Part shown: positions 1 through 8,497 of the stretch, piece after piece
Layout of the letters: the number at the start of each line of letters is the position of its first letter
How positions within the stretch are numbered: position 1 is the first letter of the stretch
DNA from: Variovorax sp. EL159
GTDB lineage: Bacteria > Pseudomonadota > Gammaproteobacteria > Burkholderiales > Burkholderiaceae_C
Reading direction: 5' to 3'
DNA: 64,000 bases
Assembly: GCF_900100965.1 (NCBI RefSeq)
Contig: NZ_FMUJ01000004.1
Location: 434,001 to 498,000, forward strand
Position numbers and translations under genes: made by a program
The notes under the pieces: model-generated
Seen by the model: the letters and a program-made list of their open reading frames with translations, nothing else
The model's database searches: none
Told to the model about the DNA's origin: nothing

Positions 1-182
1 CCGTGATGCTCACGCGCCTGGGCCCCAACGTCTGGCACGACACACCCGCCGCCGCCATGTCGGTGCTCGAAGAACTCGAAGAAACCGCCAGGCTCCAACT
101 GCTCACCACCACAACGAAGCCCGAACCGCTGGACGCCACGCAGATCGATGAACTGCGCCGCACCTTCGGCGCGCGCTGGTAG
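1..182 (+). CDS. Class II aldolase/adducin-family protein, C-terminal end (OtnC-like), truncated by window edge
   Basis: Only the last 59 or so residues are present, read in the frame that closes with TAG just before the next gene. The visible tail contains GPNVWHDTPAAAMSVLEELE followed by a short charged end. This resembles the C-terminus of class II aldolases of the OtnC (YgbL) type, which decarboxylate 3-oxo-tetronate 4-phosphate. The gene immediately downstream is an OtnI-like isomerase only 12 bases away, and this pairing supports the call: otnC and otnI are neighbours in four-carbon acid sugar pathways. The zinc-binding N-terminal part lies outside the window, so family membership rests on the tail and the neighbour. 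Confidence 0.7.
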   Translation, partial: VMLTRLGPNVWHDTPAAAMSVLEELEETARLQLLTTTTKPEPLDATQIDELRRTFGARW

Positions 183-194
183 TAAAAACACCCC

Positions 195-1013
195 ATGCCC
201 CAATTCGCCGCCAACCTCTCGATGCTCTATCCGGAGCTCGCTTTCCTCGACCGCTTCGATGCCGCCGCGAAAGACGGCTTCCAGGGTGTCGAATACCTCT
301 TTCCCTATGCGTTCCCGCAGAACGAAATCGTGGCCCGGCTGCAGGCCAACGGCCTGAAGCAGGTGCTGTTCAACGGCCCGCCCGGCGACTGGGACGGCGG
401 CGACCGCGGCCTTGCCTGCCTGCCCGGCCGCGACGCCGAGTTCCGCGAAGGCATTGCCAAGGCCATCGACTACGCCGTGGCGCTCGACTGCCCGCGCATC
501 CACGTCATGGCCGGCCTCGTGCCCGAAGGCCTGGAGCGCGAGGCCGTGCAGGCGGTCTACCTCGACAACCTGCGCTGGGCCGCCGCCGAAGCCGCCAAGG
601 CCGGGCGCGACGTGCTGATCGAGCCGATCAACACGCGCGACATTCCGCGCTTCTTCCTCAACCGGCAAGACCACGCGCACGAGATCGTCGAAGCGGTCGG
701 CGCATCCAACCTCAAGGTGCAGATGGACCTGTACCACTGCCAGATCGTCGAAGGCGACGTGGCGATGAAGATCCGCAAGTACCTGCCGACCGGCCGCGTC
801 GGCCACCTGCAGATCGCGGGCGTGCCGGAGCGCCACGAGCCCGACGTCGGCGAGCAGAACTACCCCTACCTGTTCGATGTGATCGACGAGGTGTCGGCGC
901 AGTGCGGCTGGCAGGGCTGGGTCGGCTGCGAGTACCGGCCGAAGCGCGGTTCGGAACCCGGTGGCACCTCGGCCGGCCTCGGCTGGCTGCGCGCATGGCG
1001 ACAGCGCGCATGA
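195..1013 (+). CDS. otnI: Hydroxypyruvate isomerase-family protein, probable 2-oxo-tetronate isomerase (OtnI-like)
   Basis: A 272-residue TIM-barrel sugar isomerase of the AP endonuclease 2/hydroxypyruvate isomerase family, the usual length. Visible hallmarks are the N-terminal FAANLSMLY, the [11 protein letters not shown] strand, [16 protein letters not shown] with its metal-ligand glutamate, [15 protein letters not shown], and the C-terminal VGCEYRPK. In tetronate catabolism OtnI interconverts 2- and 3-oxo-tetronate before phosphorylation and decarboxylation by OtnK and OtnC. It follows the OtnC-like gene by 12 bases and its stop overlaps the next start as ATGA, so the genes are translationally coupled. 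Hydroxypyruvate isomerase proper cannot be excluded from sequence alone; the otnC-like neighbour favours OtnI. Confidence 0.82.
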   Translation: MPQFAANLSMLYPELAFLDRFDAAAKDGFQGVEYLFPYAFPQNEIVARLQANGLKQVLFNGPPGDWDGGDRGLACLPGRDAEFREGIAKAIDYAVALDCPRIHVMAGLVPEGLEREAVQAVYLDNLRWAAAEAAKAGRDVLIEPINTRDIPRFFLNRQDHAHEIVEAVGASNLKVQMDLYHCQIVEGDVAMKIRKYLPTGRVGHLQIAGVPERHEPDVGEQNYPYLFDVIDEVSAQCGWQGWVGCEYRPKRGSEPGGTSAGLGWLRAWRQRA

Positions 1014-2224
1014 AGCTCGAAGCGCTGCGCATTCCGCTGCCCCTGCGAGGCTTCGACGCCGGCAACGCGCAGGTGTTCGACCTCACGTTGGCAGACGGCA
1101 AGGTCGAATCAATCACTCCAAGCGCCGAGCAGAAGCATGCACGCGGCACCCTGCTGAGCGCGCTGGTCGAGGCCCACGCGCACATCGACAAGAACTACAC
1201 CGTGCAGGACGTGGGCGCGGCGCAGGGCGACCTGTTCACCGCCATCGACCGCATGAACAGGCACCGCGACAGCTGGACCGGCGAGTCGCTGCGCCTGCGC
1301 ATGACGCGCGCGCTGCAAGACGCATGGCAGTCGGGCACGCGCGCGCTGCGCACGCACATCGACTGGGTGCAGGCCGAACCGCCGGCCGCGCTGCCCGTGT
1401 TCGAGGCGCTGCGCGAGGAATGGCACGGCCGCATCGAGCTGCAGTTCGTCTCGCTCACGCCGCTCGATTTGTTCGCCGACCTCGCGGCTGGCGAGCGCAT
1501 CGCGCACGAGGTGCAACGCGCAGGCGGCACGCTCGGCGCGTTTGTCTATCGCAACGACGGCATCGTGCACAAGCTCGGCCGCGTGTTCGACCTTGCGCAG
1601 CAGCACGGGCTGGGCCTGGACTTCCATGTCGACGAAGGGCTCGACGTGGAGGCCAGCGGCCTGCGCAGCATCGCGCAACTGGTGCGGGCACGCGACTTCA
1701 AGGGCCGCGTCGTCTGCGGCCACGCCTGCTCGCTCGCGATGCACGACGATGCGGTCGCCAACGAAACGCTCGCGCTGTGCGCGGGCGCGGGCCTTCACCT
1801 GGTGGCGCTGCCGACCACCAACCTCTACCTGCAGGGCGCGTGGGACCGCACGCCGGTGGCACGCGGCATCACCCGCATCCGCGAAGCGGCGGCATGGGGC
1901 TTGCGTGCGAGCCTGGCCACCGACAACGTGCAGGACGCCTTCTACCCCTATGGCAGCTACGACCTTCTGGAGACTTTCGGCCTCGGCGTGCAGATGGCGC
2001 ACCTGGCGCCGGCCGCCGACTGGCTCGACACCATCACCGTCAGCCCCGCGAAGGCGCTCGGGCTCGCATGGGACGGCCGCATCGCGCCGGGCTGCCCGGC
2101 CGACCTGGTGCTGCTCGCGGCCACCGACGAACACGAACTCATCGGCCCGCGCGGACGCCAACGCACCGTGATCCGCGCCGGCCGCATCCTCGAAGAAAAA
2201 ACGAATCCGGAGAAAACACCATGA
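1010..2224 (+). CDS. Cytosine-deaminase-like amidohydrolase
   Basis: A 404-residue cytosolic metal-dependent hydrolase of the amidohydrolase superfamily, nearest in style to cytosine or isoguanine deaminases. Candidate metal ligands are HAH near residue 55, the histidine in DFHVDEG near 205, the GHAC histidine near 237, and the aspartate in ATDNVQD near 304; the HVDE glutamate would be the general acid/base. The end carries the usual amidohydrolase closing beta-segment ([12 protein letters not shown]). The start was set at the ATG overlapping the otnI stop (ATGA); a longer frame exists upstream but lies inside otnI. Its own stop overlaps the Rid-family start. Substrate is unknown; coupling to a Rid protein and a facing creatininase suggests an N-heterocycle or cyclic amide. 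Confidence 0.75.
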   Translation: MKLEALRIPLPLRGFDAGNAQVFDLTLADGKVESITPSAEQKHARGTLLSALVEAHAHIDKNYTVQDVGAAQGDLFTAIDRMNRHRDSWTGESLRLRMTRALQDAWQSGTRALRTHIDWVQAEPPAALPVFEALREEWHGRIELQFVSLTPLDLFADLAAGERIAHEVQRAGGTLGAFVYRNDGIVHKLGRVFDLAQQHGLGLDFHVDEGLDVEASGLRSIAQLVRARDFKGRVVCGHACSLAMHDDAVANETLALCAGAGLHLVALPTTNLYLQGAWDRTPVARGITRIREAAAWGLRASLATDNVQDAFYPYGSYDLLETFGLGVQMAHLAPAADWLDTITVSPAKALGLAWDGRIAPGCPADLVLLAATDEHELIGPRGRQRTVIRAGRILEEKTNPEKTP

Positions 2225-2688
2225 GCATGGGCAAGCCGATGGCCAACTACGCGGCCGCGAAACGCGTGGGCGATTTCGTCTTCATGAGCGGCGTGGTCGC
2301 GGTCGACCCGGCCACGCGCCGCGCCGTCGCGGGCTACGACGCGATTCCCGAAGCCGCACGCACTGCCCTGCAGGGCGTGGGCTACGCCACGGGCCAGATG
2401 TCGGTCGATGTGTTCGAGGCGCCCATCGTGGCGCAGAGCTGGTTCGTGCTGGAGCGCATCCGCCAGATCGCGGCCGAGCACGGCGGCACGATGGAAGACG
2501 TGGTGAAGCTGGTGCAGTACTTCCGCCACCTGCCGCACTACGCTTTCTACAACCGCGTGCGTGGCCTCTTCTATCCGGGCGAGCCGCCGGTGAGCACGGT
2601 GGTGGAGGTGTCGCGCTTCCTGCCGGGCGATGAAGTGCTCGTTGAAGTCGAGGCGACGATGTACCTGCCGCAGCGCGCGGCTACTTGA
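2221..2688 (+). CDS. Rid-family (YjgF/YER057c/UK114) protein
   Basis: A 155-residue protein with the Rid fold signature: GDFVFMSGVVAVDP at the N-terminus and PPVSTVVEVSRFLPGDEVLVEVEAT at the end in broken pieces. Rid proteins form trimers and the RidA group hydrolyses reactive enamine/imine intermediates. The arginine that RidA uses just before the VEV strand is not seen here; small residues occupy that place, so a classic RidA deaminase role is doubtful and one of the other Rid subgroups is more likely. The start ATG overlaps the amidohydrolase stop, and its 3' end overlaps the facing TetR gene by eight bases tail to tail. Confidence 0.78.
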   Translation: MSMGKPMANYAAAKRVGDFVFMSGVVAVDPATRRAVAGYDAIPEAARTALQGVGYATGQMSVDVFEAPIVAQSWFVLERIRQIAAEHGGTMEDVVKLVQYFRHLPHYAFYNRVRGLFYPGEPPVSTVVEVSRFLPGDEVLVEVEATMYLPQRAAT

Positions 2689-3361
2689 CCCCCGCGCCCT
2701 TGAGCAAGAACTCCGTCACCTGCTCGATCAGGTAGCGCCGGTCTTTCTCGTCGCCCTGTTGCGCCACGTCGCGGTAGTAGGCGGCCTGCGTGGCGTGGTC
2801 GGCATAGAACTGCGTCACGGCCCAGATGTGGAACAGCACCAGCATCGGATCGGCCTTGTCCATCAGGCCCTGGTTCATCCAGTTCTGGATCACGGCGGCC
2901 GCCTGATCGGTGCGCGCCTTGCTCGTGGTCATCATGCTGTTGATGACCGGCGCGCCACGCATCATCTCGGCCGTGAAGATGCGCGAGCGCAGCGGGTGGT
3001 CGAACGAGAACACCATCTTGCGATGGATCAGGTCGCCCAGCACCTTGCGCGGGCCGAAGGCCTCGTCGCTGAAGCCGAACACCACGATCCAGTCGGTCAG
3101 GATGTCCTGCAGCACCTGCCGGTACAGCGCTTCCTTGCTTTCGATGTAGTAGTGCAGTTGCGCCTTCGACAGGCCGGCCTTGTCGGCGATGGCCTGCGTC
3201 GACGCGCCGGCCAGCCCTTCGCTCGCGAACACCTCGATGGCGGCCTGGTTGATGAGGCCCAGCACCTGCGTGTACTTGCGCGAACGCCCGCGCGTGGCGG
3301 GGGCTTCGCTTTCGGCCTCGCGCTCGTCGATGCCGGTGTCGATGACGGGCCGTGCGCTCAC
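2681..3361 (-). CDS. TetR-family regulator, RutR-like
   Basis: A 226-residue repressor with an N-terminal TetR helix-turn-helix: ASTQAIADKAGLSKAQLHYY followed by the usual IESKEALYRQVL. The C-terminal half resembles the RutR/YcdC ligand domain (TAEMMRGAPVI, WAVTQFYADHA). RutR in Escherichia coli senses uracil and controls pyrimidine use; by analogy this protein may sense the compound handled by the surrounding genes. A GTG start is chosen because it overlaps the upstream reductase stop (GTGA), giving a normal TetR length; further upstream the frame runs inside the reductase and is non-homologous. It is the last gene of the minus-strand operon, consistent with feedback on its own transcript. 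Confidence 0.8.
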   Translation of the reverse strand: MSARPVIDTGIDEREAESEAPATRGRSRKYTQVLGLINQAAIEVFASEGLAGASTQAIADKAGLSKAQLHYYIESKEALYRQVLQDILTDWIVVFGFSDEAFGPRKVLGDLIHRKMVFSFDHPLRSRIFTAEMMRGAPVINSMMTTSKARTDQAAAVIQNWMNQGLMDKADPMLVLFHIWAVTQFYADHATQAAYYRDVAQQGDEKDRRYLIEQVTEFLLKGAGVK

Positions 3362-4317
3362 AGCTGCAGCACCAGTTCCTGGCCCTTGGCGCGCGAGCAG
3401 CACAGCGCCACGCGCGTCTTGCGCTCGCTGCCGGTGAGGCAGAAGTCGCGGTGTTCGGCGCCCTCGCCGTCGCCCTCGACCACGCAGGTGCCGCACAGGC
3501 CCTGCTGGCACGACACGGGGATGTCGATGCCGACTTCATGCAGCGCATCGACGGCCGTCTGGTCCGCCGCCACCGGCACGGTGATGCCGCGCCGCGCGAG
3601 CTTGAGCGTGAAGGGCAGGCCGGTGGTGGTGTTGGCGTCGGTCGGTGCCGCGAAGTACTCGGTGTGCAGTGCGTCTTCGGGCCAATGTGCAGCCGCATCG
3701 CGCACTGCCTGCATGAAGCCGCCGGGGCCGCACACATAGAGATGCGTATTCGGCGCGCGCTCGGCGAGCAGCGCGCGCAGGTCGATGCGCTGCGAGGCAT
3801 CGCCCTGGTCGAGGTGCAGCCGCAGGTGTGGCGCCAGCGCGGGCGCGCGCAGTGCATCGGCAAAGGCCAGGTGCTCTTCGCTGCGCGCGAACACGCACAG
3901 CGTGAAGTCCGCGCCGCGCGCCGCCAGTGCCTGCGCCATGGCCAGCAGCGGCGTCATGCCGATGCCGCCCGCCAGCAGCAGGTGGTGCTTGGCCTCCTCG
4001 CGCAGCGGAAAGGTGTTGCGCGGTGCGCTGATGGGCAGCAGGTCGCCCTCGCGCACGCGCTCGTGCATCGAGGCCGAGCCGCCGCGGCTGCCGACTTCGC
4101 GCTTCACGCCGATCACATAGGACGCGTTGCCCGAAGGCGCGCGCGCCAGCGAGTACTGGCGCGAAAAGCCGCCGGGCATGTGCACGTCGATGTGCGCGCC
4201 GGCCTCGTAGGCCGGCAGCGGCCGGCCCCACGGATGGGCCAGCTCGAAGGCCAGGATTTCCGGCGTCTGCCGCGAGATGCGTTCGACGCGGACTGTGAGC
4301 GTGCGCTCGAGGCTCAT
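3358..4317 (-). CDS. PDR/VanB-type oxidoreductase (flavin, NAD and 2Fe-2S domains)
   Basis: A 319-residue reductase of phthalate-dioxygenase-reductase architecture. The order is an FMN/FAD beta-barrel with RQYSLARAP near residue 58, an NAD domain with LLLAGGIGMTPLLAMAQ and VCGPGGFM, and a C-terminal plant-type ferredoxin with CQQGLCGTC plus a later cysteine near DFCLTG. Such proteins pass electrons from NAD(P)H to a Rieske oxygenase or demethylase. No oxygenase component is present in the cluster, so its partner is encoded elsewhere, or it serves the FAD oxidase or quinone reductase here. Its stop overlaps the TetR start, and the flavodoxin-fold gene precedes it by 39 bases. Confidence 0.88.
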   Translation of the reverse strand: MSLERTLTVRVERISRQTPEILAFELAHPWGRPLPAYEAGAHIDVHMPGGFSRQYSLARAPSGNASYVIGVKREVGSRGGSASMHERVREGDLLPISAPRNTFPLREEAKHHLLLAGGIGMTPLLAMAQALAARGADFTLCVFARSEEHLAFADALRAPALAPHLRLHLDQGDASQRIDLRALLAERAPNTHLYVCGPGGFMQAVRDAAAHWPEDALHTEYFAAPTDANTTTGLPFTLKLARRGITVPVAADQTAVDALHEVGIDIPVSCQQGLCGTCVVEGDGEGAEHRDFCLTGSERKTRVALCCSRAKGQELVLQL

Positions 4318-4356
4318 GGTGCGGGCCCTCTCTTCTTTCTGTTTGTTCGAAACGGC

Positions 4357-4947
4357 TCAGATGCTTTGCAGCTTGCGCGATACGCGCGCGATGAAATGGG
4401 TGCGGTCGTTTGCGGTGGCGGCGTTCATGTCGTGCAGCTGCAGCCACGTCACCTTGCAGCGCCATGCGAACAGCGCCCGCAGCGCGCGCGTGAACAGCCG
4501 CCGGCCCGGGTCGCCGATCGCGAACACGAACCAGCGTGGCGAGCCGCCCGTGGTCACCACCGTCAGCCGCTGGATGTGCCGCATGCCCGACTTCGCGAGC
4601 TGCCCCTTGCGCTCGGCCGGCAGGAAGGCCACGCCCGGCAGCCACACCCGCTCCAGCCAGCCCTTGAGCATTGACGGCGGCCCGTGGAACCAGGTGGGGT
4701 AGACGAACACCAGGTGCTCGGCCCACAGCAGCGCTTCGACATGCGGTTTCACGCGTTCGCGGATCAGTTCGGGGTTGTCGAGGTAGGCGATGCGCTCCTC
4801 GCGGGTCAGCGTGGGGTCGAAGCCTTCGGCATAAAGGTCGATGGCCTTGACGGCATGACGGGGTTCGAGCGCCTCGAGGGCGGTGCGGTAGAGCGCGTGG
4901 TTGAAGCTGTCAGGGTTCGGATGGCAGTGGACGACGAGCGTTTTCAT
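4357..4947 (-). CDS. NAD(P)H dehydrogenase (quinone)/flavodoxin-fold oxidoreductase
   Basis: A 196-residue cytosolic flavoprotein of the Flavodoxin_2 group (MdaB/KefF/NQO1 style). Seen are the beta1-P-loop TLVVHCHPNPDSFNHAL for flavin phosphate, LVFVYPTWFHGPPSMLKGWLERVWLPGVAF, the typical quinone-reductase active-site run, and VVTTGGSP for the second flavin loop. Members reduce quinones or azo/nitro groups with two electrons from NAD(P)H. It sits between the ferredoxin-type reductase and the ABC binding protein, and its upstream spacer (159 bases) contains a REP-like inverted repeat. Actual acceptor is unknown. Confidence 0.8.
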   Translation of the reverse strand: MKTLVVHCHPNPDSFNHALYRTALEALEPRHAVKAIDLYAEGFDPTLTREERIAYLDNPELIRERVKPHVEALLWAEHLVFVYPTWFHGPPSMLKGWLERVWLPGVAFLPAERKGQLAKSGMRHIQRLTVVTTGGSPRWFVFAIGDPGRRLFTRALRALFAWRCKVTWLQLHDMNAATANDRTHFIARVSRKLQSI

Positions 4948-4978
4948 GGTGAAGGGCCGGTTCGCCTATCGGCGAGAC

Positions 4979-5047
4979 GGGGTCAGAGCCCAAGGAACAA
5001 AAGGCCGCGCGTGCCTTATGGCAACCCAGGCGCCGGCATCTGACCCC
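4979..5047. repeat. REP-like inverted repeat inside the operon spacer
   Basis: The spacer between two co-directional genes contains nine-base arms GGGGTCAGA and TCTGACCCC separated by 51 bases. A second compact hairpin (TCGCC-TATC-GGCGA) lies just outside at 4962-4975. Complementary GGGGTCAGA/TCTGACCCC ends are typical of dispersed extragenic palindromes of proteobacteria that are mobilised by RAYT transposases. No transposase is present here. It may affect mRNA stability or gyrase/IHF binding; function is inferred only. Confidence 0.5.
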
Positions 5048-5106
5048 GGCGCAAGCCCCGCGCGACCCACGGGAAAAACAATGCTTCTCTGGCTGGCCGG
5101 CGCTTC

Positions 5107-6147
5107 TTACTTGCCGGTGAGCTTCTTGCGGACGTCGACACCGACGCCCTTGTTCACGAACTGCGTGGTCACGACCTTCGAGAGGTCGATCTCGCCCGGC
5201 TTGTACAGGCCGGCCTTGACCATCTTGTCGTAGAAATCTTTCACGCGGGCTTCGTCCATGGCGCCGATGCCCTTGGTGAGCGAGTCGCCGCTGTCGACGA
5301 TGCCCATCTTCTTCATCAGGTCGATCGAGCCCTGCAGCGCAACGGCGGTCGAGTCGGGGGTGGGCTTGGGGATGAGCTCGTTGGCGGCCTTGTTGTCGCC
5401 GTAGAGGTAGTTGTTCCAGCCAATGATCGAAGCCTCGACGAACTTGCGCACCGTCTCGGGCTTGGTCTTGATCAGGTCGGCGCGCGTCTCGATGGTGGTC
5501 GCATAGGTCGAGAAGCCATGGTCGGCCAGCAGGTGCACCACCGGGTCGAAGCCGGCCTGCGCCTTGATGGACAGCGGCTCCGAGATGGCGTAACCCTGCT
5601 GGATCGACTTCTTGTCGGCCAGGAACGGACCGACGTTGAAGGTGTAGGGCTTGAGCTGCGAGTCCTTGAAGCCGTGCTCGGACTTCATCCACTGCCAGAA
5701 GCTGAACTGGCCGTCCTTGCCGATGAAGGCCACGGGTGCCTTGGTCAGGTCCTTGAAGGTGTCGTAGCCCTGGCCGGGGTGCGCAAAGATGGCCTGCGGG
5801 TCTTTCTGGAAGATGGCCGCGACCACCACCGTGGGCACGCCGTTCTTCACGTTGTCGAAGGACTGCAGCAGGTTGCCGGTCATCAGGAAGTCGACCTTGC
5901 CGGCCGGCAGCATCGGCCGGTTGTTGACCATCGGGCCGCCCTGCATGATCTCCACGTCGAGGCCGTACTTCTTGTAGGTGCCGTCCACCAGCGCCTGGTA
6001 GAAGCCGCCGTGGCCGGCCTGCGCTTTCCAGTTGGTGGCGAACACCACTTTTTCCTGCGCCTGCGCGGCGAAGGCGGCGCCCATGAGGGCCAGGCCGAGG
6101 GCAAGGCCGCTGTAGAGCGGGCGGGTCTGGAAGGCGGGGATGCGCAT
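5107..6147 (-). CDS. ABC transporter substrate-binding protein, NMT1/SsuA type
   Basis: A 346-residue periplasmic binding protein. Residues 1-32 form a Sec signal peptide ending AAQAQ, followed by EKVVFATNWKAQAGHGGFYQAL, the opening strand typical of NMT1/THI5-like proteins that bind thiamine precursors, pyrimidines, nitrate or sulfonates. The start ATG at the signal peptide was preferred to longer frames running into the FAD oxidase. With the permease (7607-8497) and ATPase (8475-9269) it makes a complete importer, interrupted by the FAD oxidase gene. Ligand is not deducible; neighbouring creatininase and amidohydrolase suggest a small nitrogenous compound. Confidence 0.85.
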   Translation of the reverse strand: MRIPAFQTRPLYSGLALGLALMGAAFAAQAQEKVVFATNWKAQAGHGGFYQALVDGTYKKYGLDVEIMQGGPMVNNRPMLPAGKVDFLMTGNLLQSFDNVKNGVPTVVVAAIFQKDPQAIFAHPGQGYDTFKDLTKAPVAFIGKDGQFSFWQWMKSEHGFKDSQLKPYTFNVGPFLADKKSIQQGYAISEPLSIKAQAGFDPVVHLLADHGFSTYATTIETRADLIKTKPETVRKFVEASIIGWNNYLYGDNKAANELIPKPTPDSTAVALQGSIDLMKKMGIVDSGDSLTKGIGAMDEARVKDFYDKMVKAGLYKPGEIDLSKVVTTQFVNKGVGVDVRKKLTGK

Positions 6148-6194
6148 GGGGACGGGCTCCTGGTTGGATTCGAAGGACGTGAAGGCTAAACGGT

Positions 6195-7592
6195 TCAGCG
6201 GTCGCGGGCCATGTGGGATTCCCAGCCTCGCGTCTTGCCGGGGTTCATCAGACCCATCGGGTCGCTGCGCTTCTTGAAATCGATCTGCTGCGTGTCGATG
6301 GTCTTCATGCCGCCGTCCTCGATGGTCACGACGTGCGGGTTGAAGATCTTGCAGCCGCCCTGCGACTCGATCTCGCGGATCAGCTCGTACTGGTGGGCCT
6401 CGCCCTTCCAGCGCACCAGCAGGATGCCGAAGGTGCCGCACTCGCCGCCGGCGCGCGCGAAGTCCTGGTGCTGCAGCACGTCGTCGCCGAAGATTTCGAG
6501 ATGGCGCTCGACCACCGACGGGTCGAAAGGCTGGGCGTACGCCACCTGCAGGTAGGTCCAGCCACGGTCGGCCTTCAGCGCCTGCAGCGTCGTGTGGTTG
6601 AACGCGCATTCATAAGCGGGCGGCAGGCCATCGGCGAGCAGCTCGGCCTCGGTGCCGGCCACGGAGATCGTGCCGCCGTGGGCTTGTGCAAGCGAACGGA
6701 AGTCCGCCATCGAATCAGGCGAGACCATGGTGAACACCGCATGCCGGTTCGGCGGAAAGCGGTCACGCATGGCCGTGTAGTAGGGCGAGAAGCGCGCCTC
6801 GACGGTCGACAGCAAAAAGATGTCGAGCGTGGGCGCCTGCGCCGCGATGCCGAAGTCGAGCGCGCCGCGGTATGTGTCGAACAGCACCGTGCAGTGCACC
6901 CATTCGACGGCCGGGCTCAGTGCCACTTCGACGTCGAGGATCACGCCGTTGGTGCCGTAGGCATGGTGCACCTGCTGGATCTCGTCGCCCTGCAGCTCGA
7001 TGACGCGCGGCTCGCGCTCCACCGTCATCACGCGCGCGCGCAGAAGGTTGCCGGGGTCGCGCAGGATGCCGTGGCGGAACGAGCCGATGCCGCCGAAGCC
7101 ACCCGCGATGAAGCCGCCGATGCTGGCCACGTGCCAGGTCGAAGGCCACATGCGCAGCGCCTGCCCGGTCTCGCGCGCGGCGAGGTCGATGTCGTGCATG
7201 CGCGCACCGGCCTCGACGCGCGTGCGGCCTTCGCCGATGTCGAGCACGCGGCACATCTGCGTCACGTCGAGCACGATGCCGCCTTCGAGCGGCACGCACT
7301 GGCCGTAGTTGCCGGTGCCGCCGGCGCGCACGGTCAGCGGCAGCTTCCATTTGGCGGCGACTGCAGCGGCCTGGCGCACGTCGTCCTCGGTGCTGACCTT
7401 GACGACGAGGTCGGCCACGCAGCCCGCGAGCTGCGCGGTGAGGATGGGGCTGTACCAGTAGAAGTCTTTCGACAACTGCTTGCGCTGGTTGGGCGCGGTG
7501 ATCAGGTTCAGGCCGTGCAGTTCGCGGCGCACCGCGTCCCAGTCGACGACGGCGTGCGTGGCCGGTTGTTCGGTCATGGTGATGGCGTCCAT
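6195..7592 (-). CDS. FAD-linked oxidase (PCMH-type, GlcD-like)
   Basis: A 465-residue flavoenzyme. The N-terminal PCMH FAD domain shows LTVRAGGTGNYGQCVPLEGG and IGGFIAGGFGGIGSFRHG, the pyrophosphate and glycine-rich segments that hold FAD in glycolate-oxidase-type proteins; the C-terminal half has the substrate domain and ends MGLMNPGKTRGW, matching the usual NPGK closing motif. It would oxidise an alpha-hydroxy acid, amine or ring substrate. The start at MDAITMTEQ lies 14 bases after the permease stop; a second ATG five codons later is equally possible. Being nested between the permease and the binding protein suggests it acts on the transported compound. Confidence 0.82.
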   Translation of the reverse strand: MDAITMTEQPATHAVVDWDAVRRELHGLNLITAPNQRKQLSKDFYWYSPILTAQLAGCVADLVVKVSTEDDVRQAAAVAAKWKLPLTVRAGGTGNYGQCVPLEGGIVLDVTQMCRVLDIGEGRTRVEAGARMHDIDLAARETGQALRMWPSTWHVASIGGFIAGGFGGIGSFRHGILRDPGNLLRARVMTVEREPRVIELQGDEIQQVHHAYGTNGVILDVEVALSPAVEWVHCTVLFDTYRGALDFGIAAQAPTLDIFLLSTVEARFSPYYTAMRDRFPPNRHAVFTMVSPDSMADFRSLAQAHGGTISVAGTEAELLADGLPPAYECAFNHTTLQALKADRGWTYLQVAYAQPFDPSVVERHLEIFGDDVLQHQDFARAGGECGTFGILLVRWKGEAHQYELIREIESQGGCKIFNPHVVTIEDGGMKTIDTQQIDFKKRSDPMGLMNPGKTRGWESHMARDR

Positions 7593-7606
7593 CGCAACGG
7601 GCCCGG

Positions 7607-8497
7607 TCAGCGCTCGCGGCGCATTTCGCTTTCGTGCCAGTGGCCCAGCACCAGGCGCGACAGGGCGGCGAACACGATGAAGATCACGATGCCCAGCAAC
7701 GACACCAGCAGCAGCGCCGCGAACATCATCGGGATCTCGGTGCGGAAGCTCGATTCGAGAATGCGCGAGGCCAGGCCCGTTTCCTTGCCGGCCGTGCCTG
7801 CGGTGAACTCGGCCACCACCGCGCCGATCAGGCTCAGGCCGCCCGCGATCTTCAGGCCCGCCATGAAGTACGGCAGTGCACTGGGTGCGAGCAGGTAGCG
7901 GAAGGTCTGCCAGGGCGAGGCCTTGTAGAGCTGGAACAGATCGCGCAGGTTGCTGTCGGCGCTCTTCAGGCCGATGACCGTGTTCGACAGGATGGGGAAG
8001 AAGGCCACGATCCATGCGCACAGAAGCAGCGCGGCGGTTGTGCTCGACACGTAGATCAGGATCAGCGGCGCGATCGCGATGATCGGCGTCACCTGCAGGA
8101 TCACGGCGATGGGGAACAGCCCGATCTCGACCCATTTGAACAGCGCGAACGCAATCGCCAGCAGCACGCCGCCGACGATGGCCGCCGTGAGCGCGAGCAG
8201 CGTGAGCTTGACCGTGAACCACAGCGCGCTGGACAGCGAATCCCAGTTGTCGAACAGCGTGCGAAGAATGAGCGAGGGCGCGGGCAGGATGTAGTGCGGG
8301 ATGTTGTTGGCGCGCACTGTCCACTCCCAGATCAGCAGCAGCGCCAGGACGATGCCCGCCGGCACGACGATGCGCAGCATCGACTCGCGGCGGCGCAGCC
8401 TGTCTTCGTGCGCGCGCAGCATGTCGGCGGACGGGGTGGCTTCCTCGGTCGTGTGGTCCATGGGCATCACGGGTTCAATGGTCGATGTCGAGGCCAT
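7607..8497 (-). CDS. ABC transporter permease, SsuC/TauC type
   Basis: A 296-residue inner-membrane protein with about six hydrophobic segments beginning near residue 42 (MLRIVVPAGIVLALLLIWEW). The cytoplasmic coupling loop is visible around SADSNLRDLFQLYKASPWQTFRYLLAPSALPYF, matching the EAA-type contact with the ATPase. It belongs to the BPD_transp_1 family of nitrate/sulfonate/taurine importers. The start at 8497 has GGAG seven bases upstream and overlaps the ATPase end by 23 bases; downstream ATGs at 8467 and 8461 lack a Shine-Dalgarno match. Confidence 0.88.
   Translation of the reverse strand: MASTSTIEPVMPMDHTTEEATPSADMLRAHEDRLRRRESMLRIVVPAGIVLALLLIWEWTVRANNIPHYILPAPSLILRTLFDNWDSLSSALWFTVKLTLLALTAAIVGGVLLAIAFALFKWVEIGLFPIAVILQVTPIIAIAPLILIYVSSTTAALLLCAWIVAFFPILSNTVIGLKSADSNLRDLFQLYKASPWQTFRYLLAPSALPYFMAGLKIAGGLSLIGAVVAEFTAGTAGKETGLASRILESSFRTEIPMMFAALLLVSLLGIVIFIVFAALSRLVLGHWHESEMRRER

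Noticed and set aside
6213..7898. Plus-strand frame of 561 codons opposite the FAD oxidase
   Set aside because: His/Arg/Val-rich shadow; the minus strand has clear PCMH flavin motifs.
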